Below are positions 1-12,218 of a stretch of DNA of 64,000 bases, in pieces. Each line of letters opens with the position of its first letter. Within the stretch, counting starts at the first letter, position 1. The DNA is from Acridotheres tristis (taxonomy: Eukaryota; Chordata; Aves; Passeriformes; Sturnidae): positions 105,823,548-105,887,547 of the forward strand of contig CM072884.1 in the NCBI GenBank assembly GCA_037013685.1, written 5' to 3'. Position numbers and translations under genes: made by a program. Below the pieces are notes generated by a model that saw nothing but the letters and a program-made list of their open reading frames with translations, made no database searches and had not been told where the DNA came from.

Positions 1-1488
1 TTAGACCTTTTGCACTGAAAATATTAGTAGTTTTTCTCTCTACATCTGTCTTTCACATATGACCTGATCTCATTATTATTATGTTTGATTGCTAAATCCT
101 TTTGTGTTTAGAAGTAAACAGTCCTTACACTTGGGGAACATTGAAAGCAATGCACTATGATAAAACATTTTTAAAAACTCCACTTCACTGAAGGTTATTT
201 TGGCAATATAAACAATAGGAACAAAGAAACCCCCACAAATATTTAAGCAGAAGACTTCATATTTGTTCTCAATTTCAATGGCTCCTGAATAAGTCTAAGG
301 GCACAATTCAAAGATTTTAGGTATTGAGCTGCCCAAAAAGTTAAGGATCTGGCCCCAGTAAGATCATTCAAAGAGTGAGTCAGGTGTCTTTGCTCTAAGC
401 ACTACTAATGGCTCTGAGCTCTAAAGTCTTCCCAAGGATAATGTAAAGGGACTGGTGAGAGTTTCATGCCCCAAAAGGATCATAGTGCAATAATACACTG
501 AGCAAGTTACTGGAAACAGCATGAGAGGGTGCTGAGCTCTGGCCTTTTGCTGAAGCTCTGAATCCAAGGTTTATCCCTTCGTGGGTCCATACACCCATAG
601 AGACTTTTGAAGGGGATTCATCAGGGAGAAGGGTAAGCTACCTAGATAAATCTGTGACCTGATTCTTTATCTGCCATCAGCAGATCTTCATCTCATCTGA
701 TTCATGTTTAAGTTTTTTGTACAGCAAAGAGGAGTGGATTATGACTGGCCACAGATGCAGCCTTTGAAGTCAGCTCCCTATTCTCACATTCTCAGCCTTC
801 TTCGACAGACTCCTAAATCCTCTGTATTTTCATAAATGCCTGTTTCTTACCATTGCTGTGAAATAATCTCTAGAAACTTTTAAGGTATCCTATTAGCTAT
901 ACAGGAGGCCAGTTTGCTTCATTACAGATTTTTGCATCACCCCAGTAGAGACAAACACATTTTTGGGCAGTGGGATGGCACAGCTAGGAAGGCCAAATTG
1001 ATGTCTCTGAATTTTCTATGCTTTGATTATATGAGGAATTGTGATTTTGTTCTTCATGTGCTATTGTGATAATCATGTCAATAATTCTGATTAGATTGTC
1101 CATTTTCAAACAAGAATGGGGAAAAATGGATCGTTGAAATGAATTTTAAACTCTACGACCATTGTGGTAATATAAAATATAAACTGGTAGTCCAAAAACT
1201 AAGACAACGCAACAAAAATTCTCCTCTTCCACTGGTCTTAAACTAGAAGGAATAATCAAACATAGCATTCACAATTCCTTCCACAGTAATAATAAATAAT
1301 ATATCTTCTTCATACCCAAAGTCCATTTTTATATACCTTCCCCATGAAAACAATGCAAGAATAAAATCCCACTGGATTCAGTCGTTCTCTTGCCTGCCTT
1401 CTCTAAAGCAACAAAACTCCTTGTACAGAAGGCTTACAGAAAGACAGGAGAAAAGTGGATAAAACAACAACAAAGCCATGCAATGTCT

Positions 1489-1521
1489 AATTACTAATGT
1501 CAAGGTAGTACATTAGTAATT
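1489..1521. repeat. Perfect 12-bp inverted repeat with 9-bp loop
   Basis: The left arm AATTACTAATGT (1489-1500) and right arm ACATTAGTAATT (1510-1521) are exact reverse complements around the loop CAAGGTAGT. The arms could form a stem-loop or be the core of a decayed small inverted-repeat element. No flanking target duplication is visible and the arms do not extend further. Confidence 0.75.
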
Positions 1522-4500
1522 TTAGAATGAAGACAAGTGTATTGTCCTTTTGATAATTTACACCATTTGTAAGACATTGAAATTTTTTATTTTTTGTGCC
1601 TCTCAGTACATAAACACTAGGCCTTCAATGCCACTTCTTTGAGTGCTGAGAGTTATACAAACAGATTTTCTTAACAGAAAATAGACCTCACTTAAGAGAC
1701 CTTTTATGGAGTTATACTTTGGAATGGTAATCTTCATATTAATTAATCTCTTAGTACAACAGGGAATGTGACTCATACTCACATTTATTCTACTGACATT
1801 AACAACTGAGAAAAAGTTCATTCATGACCCATTTGCATAACTCTGATTTTGGGTAATAACATAAAGTGTGATCTATAAAGGTAAATTATTTAATATTTGT
1901 ACTGTAACAACAACAGCTGAAGAATTTAGACCCATCAATCCATTCTTGAAAAATATAGAGGGCAAAACCCTTTTTAATCATAATTTTCTTCAGCTTCACT
2001 TTTCCATATTCCCAATAGTATTCTTTCTGCCTAAGAACTTCCTTTTTTTTCTATTATATTAATGTGTTCACAGGCAGCTGATATCATCTTGCAGTATGGT
2101 ATCTGATGTTCTGAAGTTTGCTATTTATATAAAGTATAGCTAATGTACTTCCTTCATATTTAAAAGCATCTCAAAAGAGTAATGATTTCCTAAACTGTAG
2201 AAGGCACTGACACTGAAATTCAGTAGGATATGTATCTCCACAAAACATATTTGTCGTAATTTTTTTTCTTTGTTATCAACAATGAGGTTGCCATTAATTT
2301 TTGACGTGCATAATCCACAGAAAACCAAAGGCCCCAGATTCCCCTTATCTCTGCAGTGAAGTGTGAGGTGCATACATTGTAGTAATGTTTGGGGTGTGCT
2401 CCTTCTCAAAAGCCAAAACGGTGCAAAGTTCTAGTCATCACATTGATTAGAAGAGTCCTGCACAGACCAAAACAGAGGAACACTGGAGGAATTCAGGGAC
2501 TCTGCAGGGAGAATTAAGATGTTTCATCCTTTCAGCTTCCTCAGTGAGACTTGCTCTACCAGCCTTGAGATTCTGCTCATACCACTTTGCAAACCAACGA
2601 CCTTTGAATCTTTTTCATGCTGACAGACATTCCTAATGAAAGAGGCAAGCTTCATTCCAGAGAACTTATGCAGAGCCTCACAAAGGAATTGTGGCACTTC
2701 AATTTCATTTTAGGCTTCGTTCATGTACTTAACTCTGAAGGGATAAAAAAAAAAAGCTGCTTTTCTGCTTGAGCATGCACAGGCACCAGAGTTTTCAACA
2801 TAAAGCTTAAGTAGGTACTTGAAGTTTTGCTACTGTGCATGCTGAGATAGGCCACCAAGTTGGCTGAACTGTACGATTCAGTGACTAAGGCTGTCAGGAA
2901 TTCACAGCTCAGGCATCCCTCTACCAAAGTCCCCTGAGGTCTGGTCTGGTAAGCTTCACAGTACACCTAATACATCCTGAAAGCATGAAGGTCACACCAA
3001 AGCACAGGAACCACAGTTATTTCTATTCAAAAGAATTGATTATTTCAGGTTCCTTTCCTTTCCAGAACTGCTCAGTCTTTTGAGGAGCTTACCAATGAAG
3101 GGAACTGTGCTAGTTCAGTGATGGTCACTGATACACAACACAATTTCTGTCCAGTTTCAGGGATTCTGTGTACTTTAGAATTAAAGAAATGAACAAGTTA
3201 ATCCAGTCCTGTCTGGCAAAAAGGATAAATTTAAAAAAAATTCTCCGGACCAAGTTGTAAGTTTATACAAGGCACTTAATTTCCTGGCATTTCTGTATGA
3301 CTTGGGTTACCTGTTAGGAAGTCATGTTAAAGAACATAATTGTCCCCAGTCTGTGTTGGTATATGCATACCTACATATGTAAGTTCCTTAATATGTGAAC
3401 AGGTATTGATTAAATCTTTAATTGTCAACAGTTCCTAATAGGACTTCTGAACCTGAACCTTCATGTCTCTTCCATGAATGGGAACAAAGATTGTGGTTGA
3501 TATGTAGCCTCAAGGACCCTTTGCTTGCAGTGGGGGTGAGATTTCATTCTATTTCTTTCATGAAATATTAGGTCTGCAGTACTCAAGTCACATAACAATG
3601 GGTCACAAAAAATCTTTGAAATTAGACTTTGGTGAACTAAATGCAGATGTTGATCATTGGACTGACCCTACTACATACAGATATGTATAATTGTTTTCAC
3701 TGGAAGGAGTCTGAAATTCTGATGTGCACAATGGCCTGTGAAGTTTATGCTTTGCTTCCACTGAATTGTTTGAAACATGCTTTTGCAGTGATATCTTCTA
3801 ACCATGCACAACTCTGTTTTGAGTCAGGCATCACTGAACATTTATGCTTGGAAAACACAAGATTCAGCTCACTTTGCAATCTCAGCTGAGCTGAAATTGT
3901 TATTATGTGAATTTAAACATACAGAGTCATACAGTCTCACTCTATTAGATGTCTTCAGCAATCTCTTCCTACCTGTTACCAGTTTTAGTACTCTCTCTAA
4001 ATTTCATCATTTACCTTGCATATTTTTTATTTATTTGGTGGTGCAGCTAACCCAACAGTAATTTTCATTTTTATCTAAAACTTTTTCTCAGGATAGCCTG
4101 TACTGACTTTTTCATTATCTTACTCTGTGAAGCAGATGAGAGTCCTGCTTGCTCCTGCACACTGTCTACCTTTGAATTTAACTTCCTCTAGGACAGCTTT
4201 AGCATAGAACAGCAGAGCCACAAAGACTAACTATTAAAAGTTTGTCTAACTGTCATTGGTGCCATAAAGAATAGAAAATAATTTGAAAAAATTATTTGCC
4301 TACTGTCACTACTTTCTCTAGAAAGACAGGATTCCTGTGTAAGATTTTCTTACACTCTGTTTACTCTGAGAACAAAGAGTACCCGATATGATTTGCTTTA
4401 GAAACTATTGAATGCTGAATATAATCCTCTCCCCCATTCCCAGGCTTCAAGTAGTTCAGATGTAGGTCAGGCAGCACACAACAACAACATCTTTCAAACC

Positions 4501-5635
4501 ATTCAGCATTATTATCCACAACTCAGCTGCTTGTTCATCAGACAGCCCTTTGTTGTCTGAAAACAACTTATCTGAGGTCTACAGGGAAAAAAATCATATT
4601 TTTTCAGGATATAATGAAAATGTTTCATGTACCGATTTATTTTTTTTAATATTTCAATTCCTAGCTGTTTATACTGATTTATAGGAGGTCAGTAAGAACT
4701 GGGACATCACAGACCTCATATTCTTAAATTTGCATAATAAACTTGCATGTAAGTAATTTTAATCCCCAGGTATGCAGTGAGACCTGGCTAAAGGATTTAA
4801 GTAGGTGTAGCTTTTAAAATGTCATCCACTTACTTATTCCATATATACAGTCTTTGGATTTGCCCTTTTCCTGCCAGTAAATTGATTTTACCTGTCAAAT
4901 GTTAATCCAGCACACATTTTTTTAAATGTACCAATCACATTAAAAGGAAAAATATACTTTTAAAACTTCACAGTAGTGAAGTTCAATGACTTCAATAGTC
5001 ATTCTTAACAAAATGTCTCTCTTTCTCCAAGGAGTGTGAGAGCTGGAGGGACTCCTGAATGTTCCCCTGTATTCCAAATGCAGACTGATAAATCTCACTT
5101 GTACAGAAATCATTCAGGGAAAACAATTAAAATAAAAAATCCAAAGTTAGTAAAAGAATGCATTTACTGTGAGGTAAGGCTTCATCTTCCTAAGTTTGAC
5201 TTAAGAAAGATATCTTGCTTTCTGGAGAGTGGCAGATCAGTTAGGAAAATGTTGTTATTTTATTGTTTTCTGCCTTCCTTTGTTTAATACGTATCTTGAT
5301 CTTCTGGTATTTGGTGTAATGTGCAATTATTTTTTATATGAGCCATAAAGACTTTTTCACAGATCACACCTTTATTTTAAAAAATAAAAGAAAAAAAAAA
5401 ATAAAAAAAGAAGAGAGAAATAGAAGCCGCTAATTGGTAGCAGCAGTTTGCAAAGTAATTGGGAGATGGCCAAAAACTGAATCTCCAGAAGTTGCCCAAA
5501 TGTCCCAGATCTTTATACAAAGGGCTGTCCCAGGTCTTGTCTCCACTCTTTTTCAGGGATAGGTGAGGATTTTGGGGATTACCATTCTGGTTTGTTTTCC
5601 CTGAGCTCCTGAAACCAAAATGAATGAACAGATTT

Positions 5636-5653
5636 AAAAAAAAAAAAAAAAAA
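5636..5653 (+). repeat. Poly(A) run, 18 A
   Basis: Eighteen consecutive A residues follow GATTT. Upstream sequence does not look like a processed gene copy or a recognisable retroelement, so this is annotated only as a homopolymer. Confidence 0.9.
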
Positions 5654-8405
5654 TTGAGTTACTTCCACTACAATTTCAATGTAGACTTCTCTGGTTTAGC
5701 ACTGCTTAAATCAGTGATTTAGGATTAGTCCTTTTCAAACAGGAGTGGTGCTGGCCCACAAAATACTGCTGAATTCTGTAGACTCTTGCTGGAAGTCATG
5801 TAGAGACTGAAAAACTGTTTAAATGGCCTTATTTCTTCCACCAATTGTACACGGTGAAGGCCCTTTGAAACAAAAAACAATATAAAATCAGCTGTCAAGC
5901 TGCTGCTATTTATCATGGGTGACCACAAAAATGAGTGGTCTGGAAACAGGACAGAGAGCTTAGGCTCAGGCTGGCCGTACATCTTTTCCCTTTGGGCTCA
6001 ATGGAAGGCTCCTTTTGCTATTTTCTGTTCTGCTGAAATAGTGCACAAAAACAAGAGATTGGGAGTTCTTCCATGACTGTGCCTTTGGAGAAATTCTTCT
6101 GCAGTCACACGATGCAATGTCCGGCAGTTAAATTGAGTTTGGGGCATGATTATTATACCATAGTGCTATCAGCAGTCAAAGCCCACACCAAGGTCTGGAT
6201 TCTGCTTCAATTTATCAATTACCTTCAAAAATGCTTATATTAACTCTTTTCTGCTTCTCTACTATCATGTGAGTGGAAGGACATTCACTGTCTGATGTAG
6301 AGAAGGTTTTTTTCCACCAGATTGGATTATTTCCTCACTCCCCAAGGCAGCTTTCATCACAGCTTTCAGCAGAGGATCTGCCAGGATAAGGAAGAAAATA
6401 ATGGTCAGGAAAATGATGTGGAAGTGCTGAGAATCAGTGGAGTTGCAGGGAGGGGCATTTTACAAAACTGAGACTAGGTACAAGGAGGCTCAGAGAAGGT
6501 TTCCAGGAGGCAAAGAGAAGTTGTGATAAGCAGCTGCTCACATAGGTCACCCTTGCTGACACAAGACAAAAACATGAGTGTGAGAATGTGTGTAAATCAA
6601 CATTCCAAACTGACTAAAAGCACATTTAGTCCCACACTAATCCTGTTAAAAGGAAAGCAATCATCAGTCAGATTAAATAGTAACCAAGTGTGCTGGCTAC
6701 CAGCTTTTGCTGATGGAAGGGACAGTGCCAATGTGTGTGAGCACACACGTGTGGGTGTGGTTGTGACTTTAAGACATTGGTTCTGGAAGGATATTTAGAA
6801 ATGTGCAGGTGTATGTCAACATTTGTATATGTCTAGAACTGTGTTATTGACCTTGGCCTTTTTATTGACATTCATTATATTCATGTCCTGACCTGTCATT
6901 AACAAATCAATAAATCACTTTGATCATAATTTGTTTTAAATCATGTGAACTGGTTTTTTTTCCCTGAGACAGAGAGTAGGACAGGCAGCAGATTTGAGAG
7001 AGATAGAAGATGAACTGAACAGAGGACAAGGACAGGTTTGGCAAGAAAACTGAGAAAATAATCAGAAAACACAAGATGTACTGGGGGAAAGAGGTGGATA
7101 AAAGGTCAAAGGAGTTTGGGGGTGATGTGACAGATTCTGTAACCTTTTTCCTTTTTCTGAAATAAAATCTTTGATTCCCAAATCTCATACCTGCTGTTTA
7201 AGAAAACATATATCTCATCCCATTTTGGTGTTGGTCCAGGAGGAAAAAATCCTGCTGCTGCTTCTGCTGCCCTTTACTTAGTTAATTCATAGAGAAGAGA
7301 AACACTTAAGGTCCCAATTCTGTTTGTGCATGAAGTATGTGACAAGACCATGCCATTGATTTGGTTTTGCTTCTACTACAGTCACACACCATTTCCTCGC
7401 AGAAGAATATGATTCCAGCTGTGAAGGTGCCAAAAATTAGAAATGGACAGAATCCAGGTTAGCAGTATGACCTTAATTTGGCCACCTTTTTCATATGGAA
7501 TGTCGTTTTTAATTACAGGATCACACATTCAGTTCTCTCAAGAATACTCCTACTTAGTGCATCAAAAGGACTTAATTAGCAGCTGTTCAATATTTTTCTT
7601 AGCCTCATTGTTCAATATGTTGACCTGGGTCTTATTTTTAAAAAAGCACTGTTCGAGCCCTGCTCTGAAAACAAAATTATTAATTTCCTCTGGGACTTTT
7701 CTATGATGCTCATCATCCCAGAATCGAGTGCTTTGCAGACAATTAATCCATCTTTGTAAAAATCATGTGAAATTTGAGGGCATTATCTCTATTTAGCAGA
7801 CAGAGAGCTGAGATATAGGCAACCCACAGATACTGGGTGTCCAAAGTGAAATACTTCAGACTGCTAAAATGGTATTTTAGCATTACAGAAGAGCTTACAT
7901 ATTGATAGGTTAGTTCTCATGGACTTTTGCCAGCAACTGAACCTTTCAACGTTTTTCAGAGCAGACCTGGAGGTACAGAGCAGGCAGTCAAAGATGAAGA
8001 ACATATCAGTCTCAAATCATTTCATACAGAGTTCTCAGAAGGAACAGGAATAGAACTAAATTTCTTAGGAAAACGAAGTCACATTTCTGTTCCTACAGTT
8101 CCCTTCCTCAGCCACTATCCATCTGTCAGCTCTGAAATGAACAAAGAAAAAGAATTTATTAAAAAAAAAATCCCATTCTTCCCCTTCATTATTGAGGCAT
8201 CTGTGTGTTAGCTGTGGCCAAAGTCCTGTAGAGGAAATATTAATTGATCTTTGGTTGAAATTTATAATATTCAGAAACAGAGTGACAGGGATGCATAGGG
8301 GCTGGGGGGTACAATACCAATGGAGGTGTTCTGCCATTTCCAAATTTTAGACATTTCAGTTGTATTTCTTTAAATAAATTAATGCACAAATGAGTTTATG
8401 GCCAC

Positions 8406-8417
8406 TTGCATATGCAA
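8406..8417. other. 12-bp palindrome TTGCATATGCAA
   Basis: This perfect palindrome contains two overlapping halves related to octamer (ATGCAAAT-like) POU-factor sites and to TTGC/GCAA half sites used by C/EBP-type factors. It is followed by AATATAAAG. A regulatory role is a guess, because such sites occur by chance. Confidence 0.3.
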
Positions 8418-10733
8418 TATAAAGTAGAAGCTTTTTGATTTACCAACACTGAAGAATATGAAATGTAACCAGGAAAAAGTCACTGCCAACTGCTCACTCT
8501 TTATAGATAGAGAAAAGCTTTTGAGTATTTTGTATTTGATAAGCAGTAATATGCAAAGCTAAAGATCCATTTTCTGTTGCTTTCAGGCATAATTAATCTT
8601 GAGCAGCCTGGACAGGCAGCTCTTCTGGATTACAGAGAAATATGAAAGCTCCTCAAACTTCTTGCTAAGGCTCTCTGTGCTATTCCAGCTGTGTTCTCAA
8701 TAAGAACTTGAGCAAACTTTCTAGCCTGGCATTTGATTAAATTAGTTCTCACATATTTACAAGGAAAAAATACAATTTCTGTTTCCAGCGAAACAATATA
8801 AACCTGCCTGGTTTTACTCTATCTCCTCAGTAATTGTTAAAATAATAATTAAGGACCATAAAGAAGTTATCCCACTGTTCTAATGCAGCGTATAGGTCCC
8901 CTAAGATAATTAAATTATAATAAGATAATTGGTGTTTTCAGCATCTGTCTTTTCCCAGGATTTCTTCTATGTTGACAGACCTCAGTTTATTCATCCTTTG
9001 ACATAGAAATTCTCTTCTCCAAAGTCTGTAGGAGAGATCAAATGTGTTTTCTTGATCCAATGGCCTAACTCAGCTAATTAATTTGTCAGCAATGAATTTA
9101 ATATCACGATTGAAACAGCCTTTAAAGGGAATGGAGATATCTATGAAGAGACTCAGTTCTCAGGTCTTTGGAGAAATTTGTAGAATTGAGGGAGCAGGAA
9201 TCACTAACCATGCAATCTGTCTGTCTGGTCTAGCTCAGATGCACACAATTCCTCACACACTGTCTACAAAGGTATTTCAAAACGAGGTTCCAGCCTTGCT
9301 CTCTCCAGGAAGGTAAAAACAGTCTCCTACACCCCCAGTGCTTCCTCAGAGTATAAAACTGAGTAGGGAGCACCTCGTGTCCAGGTGTGCCCAAGCAAGC
9401 AATGGGAAGGTGCTTGCTCCTCCTAATTACAGACATTCCATGCACCCAGCAGTGCCCACACACACTGAACAACCTCAGCTTGAATAACGCTGGAATGGTT
9501 GAAATTCTTATTCCCAAATAAAGGAGTGACACCGACAGTGAGGCACCACAATAAATAATGTAACTTTCAAAAGTGCCATTTTCACAGTGTGTCTATGCCA
9601 AGCCAAGCTGAAGTCTGGAAAAGCCCTGTTAAAGGCAGCCCTTCAGACATTCCAACATTGAATTGCTTCATATAACATCAATCATAACTCAGATTTCGAA
9701 TTTTGGGCTTTTCTGATGCAAGTTACCTCCAGTGAGCTGAAACCCCTATGGAAGAAATTAAGCAAGAAATTTAAGTGAAGGCTTCCAAATTATTGTCCAT
9801 GCTTTGGATTTTCAACCAAATTGATTTCCTTGCATAAAATTTCAGAATGTTTTTTCACTTGCTTCCTAAGAATAGTCAATTTAAAATTCTGTTTATGGGT
9901 ATATAAATTGAGATTACTAATAAAAGAGCATTATTTTGCTAGTTTTTTCCTTATTTAGAACTCTTAAATTCTTTTATTTGAGTTGCTACTTTATCTTTTT
10001 TCCTTGCTGTCACAACAGTGCAGGTCATGTACTTGTCTTAGGCATTCAGTATAACAGCTTAAAATATCTACTAGTTATAATTAATTTTTAAGAAAAAGTG
10101 TGACGCCTTTATGTCATTTCTTCAATTAATTGTTTACCACTGTTACCAAATAAAAAGCACCCATGGTGCATTTGCTTGTTTCTCATTCAATTTTGACTCA
10201 ATGCTGAGGTGCCTCAGTTGATTAAACGAAGGGCAATCAACTAAAAAAGGTATTAATCTGCTTCATAAGACACTAGATCATAATTCTGTGCTCTGCCACA
10301 AACACTTTGTGTGTTCTGAGGTTGGTCATTTATCGTTCAATCTGATGGCTCCAAGATGAGGATTAAAACCCTCTCTAGTTCTCTGCTCCTGCTGGAAATG
10401 CAAACCCTGGATATCCAAACCCTTGGATGTACAAGGCATGGCATTACAGTGCCCTGATGTCCCTGAACAAAGAGGAGAAGGGTCCTGCCCTGGCACAGAG
10501 CTGAGCACAGCTCTGTCACTGCATGGAAACGTCACCAGTGCTGCTGGGACTTTGTCCTGCTGTCCCTGCATGTGCAGTCACCTGTGCAGGGTTTATGGTG
10601 ATGGTTAATAGCTGGTCTTGTGACTCATAAAGGTGTCAATTAGGCAGAACAGCGGGTGCAGGAGTGTTTGAAAGGCTATGAAGAGTACAAATTGTAAGAA
10701 TCACTGTTTACCAAGAGCAGACAATCTGCAAAG

Positions 10734-10756
10734 CCCCCCCTTTTTTTTTTCTTTCT
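10734..10756 (+). repeat. Polypyrimidine tract C7-T10-CTTTCT
   Basis: Seven C residues (10734-10740) are followed by ten T residues (10741-10750) and CTTTCT. The opposite strand is pure purine. Such tracts are slippage-prone. No splice site with an associated exon was found downstream. Confidence 0.85.
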
Positions 10757-11646
10757 GAGAAGCTGCCAAGTGGGGTGTAATAACACATTTCCAGAATTTT
10801 TAGCATCTTCTACTTCTGCTGAAGGTAAGAGAGCTGTGGCTGCTGACCCCCAATAATGTATATTGTTTTATTGAGCCTTCCTTATGGCTTGTCCATTTTT
10901 CCACGTGTTGGTAAACCTTTTGGGAACAGGGAGACATGGAAGGTTTCCTAGCCTTGTGCTACCACAGTGTTGGATCAGGTCTCTAATAAATTAATTCAAT
11001 AGCAAATGTCCATAACTACTCAGATTTCCCACACAGCTTGACTCTCTCTGAAATTACTTTTGCAAGGGACCTAGATACATGTGCAAATAGTTTGAACATA
11101 TGTTTTGTGAAGTGTATTTTTGAAAGAGTGTAAGTTACCAAGAACCTTAAATGTATTTTTGGCTAGTGTTATGGAGAGCTAAAGATGAATCTCAGTCTCT
11201 CGGAAGGATCTAGGACTCACAATCACATAAGCATAACTTAAAATTTACCCCTATTATTATTACAAATTGTTGCTACTTCCAGGGTAATTAATCTCATAGA
11301 AGTACCAAGCACTCCAGTTAACTCAAAGTGATCCTGCAGCTGCTCTTAGGCACTTTCTACTCATCAGCAAAACATATGACTGAGCCTTAAAAATATTGCT
11401 GGAGATACTGTTTCTGAATTCTATTTTATCTGGATTCCATTTATCCAGGAACTTCTACAGGCATTTAAAAGCTGACCAGAGTGGCAACAGCAGGTATGGG
11501 GTTGATCATTGAGTCATAGAACCTCTATGCATGCAGGGGAAAAAAATAACAACAACAAAACAAACTAACAAAACCAGAATGGAGAGTTGTGTCTTGAACA
11601 TGTATGTCCAGAAATTTGTGGAACTGCTTCTGGCAGTAACACTGGC

Positions 11647-12218
11647 TGTGGTGGGCTAGCCTTGGCTAACCAATGTTTACCCTCCTGCTCACTCACTCCA
11701 CTCTCTGACATGATGGGAAGAAAACAGAAGGAAATTGAGAAGACATGTAGGCCAAATTAATGACTGCTTAACAGGGAAAGAAAAAGCTGCATGCACAAGA
11801 AAAGATGAATTAGTTCAATGTTTCCCATTGGCAGGAGGATGTTTATCCACTTGCAAAGTTGAGCTTCAGCACATCCCATAGGGAAGAAGAACACCCTTTT
11901 CCCTCACCCTTTTCACTGAGCTTTACTTGCAGGGCATGACACCATCTGGTATGGAATATCTCTTAGTCAGTTTGGGCCGAGTGCTCCAGCTGTGTCCCCT
12001 CCAAGCCCCTCATCCAGCCCCAGCCTATGCACTGCCTGTGCACAAGGAGAGCAGGGCAGAGGGGGAGACAGAGCCTTGCTGCTGTGCCAGCACATTTTGG
12101 CAGCAGCCAAAGCCTTGCTGTGGTGTCAGCCCAGCTCTGGCCACTCAGACAGAGCACAGCACCTTATGGGCTGCAAGCAAGAAAGTTCTCTCCATCCCAG
12201 CCAGACCCATACCCTCAC
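11647..12218 (-). mobile_element. ERVL-like solo LTR, old, minus strand
   Basis: The plus-strand text begins TGTGGTGGGCTAGCCTTGG, an avian ERVL-type LTR edge I recognise from memory. It continues through the block around 11935-11965 (GGTATGGAATATC, then CAGTTTGGG) and GTGTCCCCTCC, to a degraded far edge near ATCCCAGCCAGACCCA (about 12194-12209). The same blocks appear in reverse complement in the LTR at 39209-39760, which supports the call from within the window. Read on the minus strand, the TATA region (CTTTACTT on plus, about 11921) and the poly(A) region (about 11764-11776) are both mutated, so the copy is old and probably silent. No clear target duplication; the right edge is uncertain by about 10 bp. 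No internal retroviral region adjoins it, so it is a solo LTR. Confidence 0.8.

Larger units (their letters stand above)
1..11646. other. Unique AT-rich noncoding stretch, no gene recognised
   Basis: No reading frame here resembles a protein I know, and none exceeds about 100 codons. That is expected by chance at this base composition. The stretch contains a short hairpin (1489-1521), an A-rich run (about 5370-5425), an 18-A run (5636-5653), a TG/CA-rich patch (about 6725-6770), a 12-bp palindrome (8406-8417), a somewhat GC-richer block (about 10390-10600) and a pyrimidine tract (10734-10756). I see no CR1 or LTR copy in it. A frame at about 7927-8211 (+) reads like protein but has no supporting signals. 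Confidence 0.6.

Noticed and set aside
7927..8211. 94-codon plus-strand open frame after an acceptor-like TTTTTCAG
   Set aside because: Acceptor-like sites are frequent, no donor or homologous family is visible, and the length is within chance.
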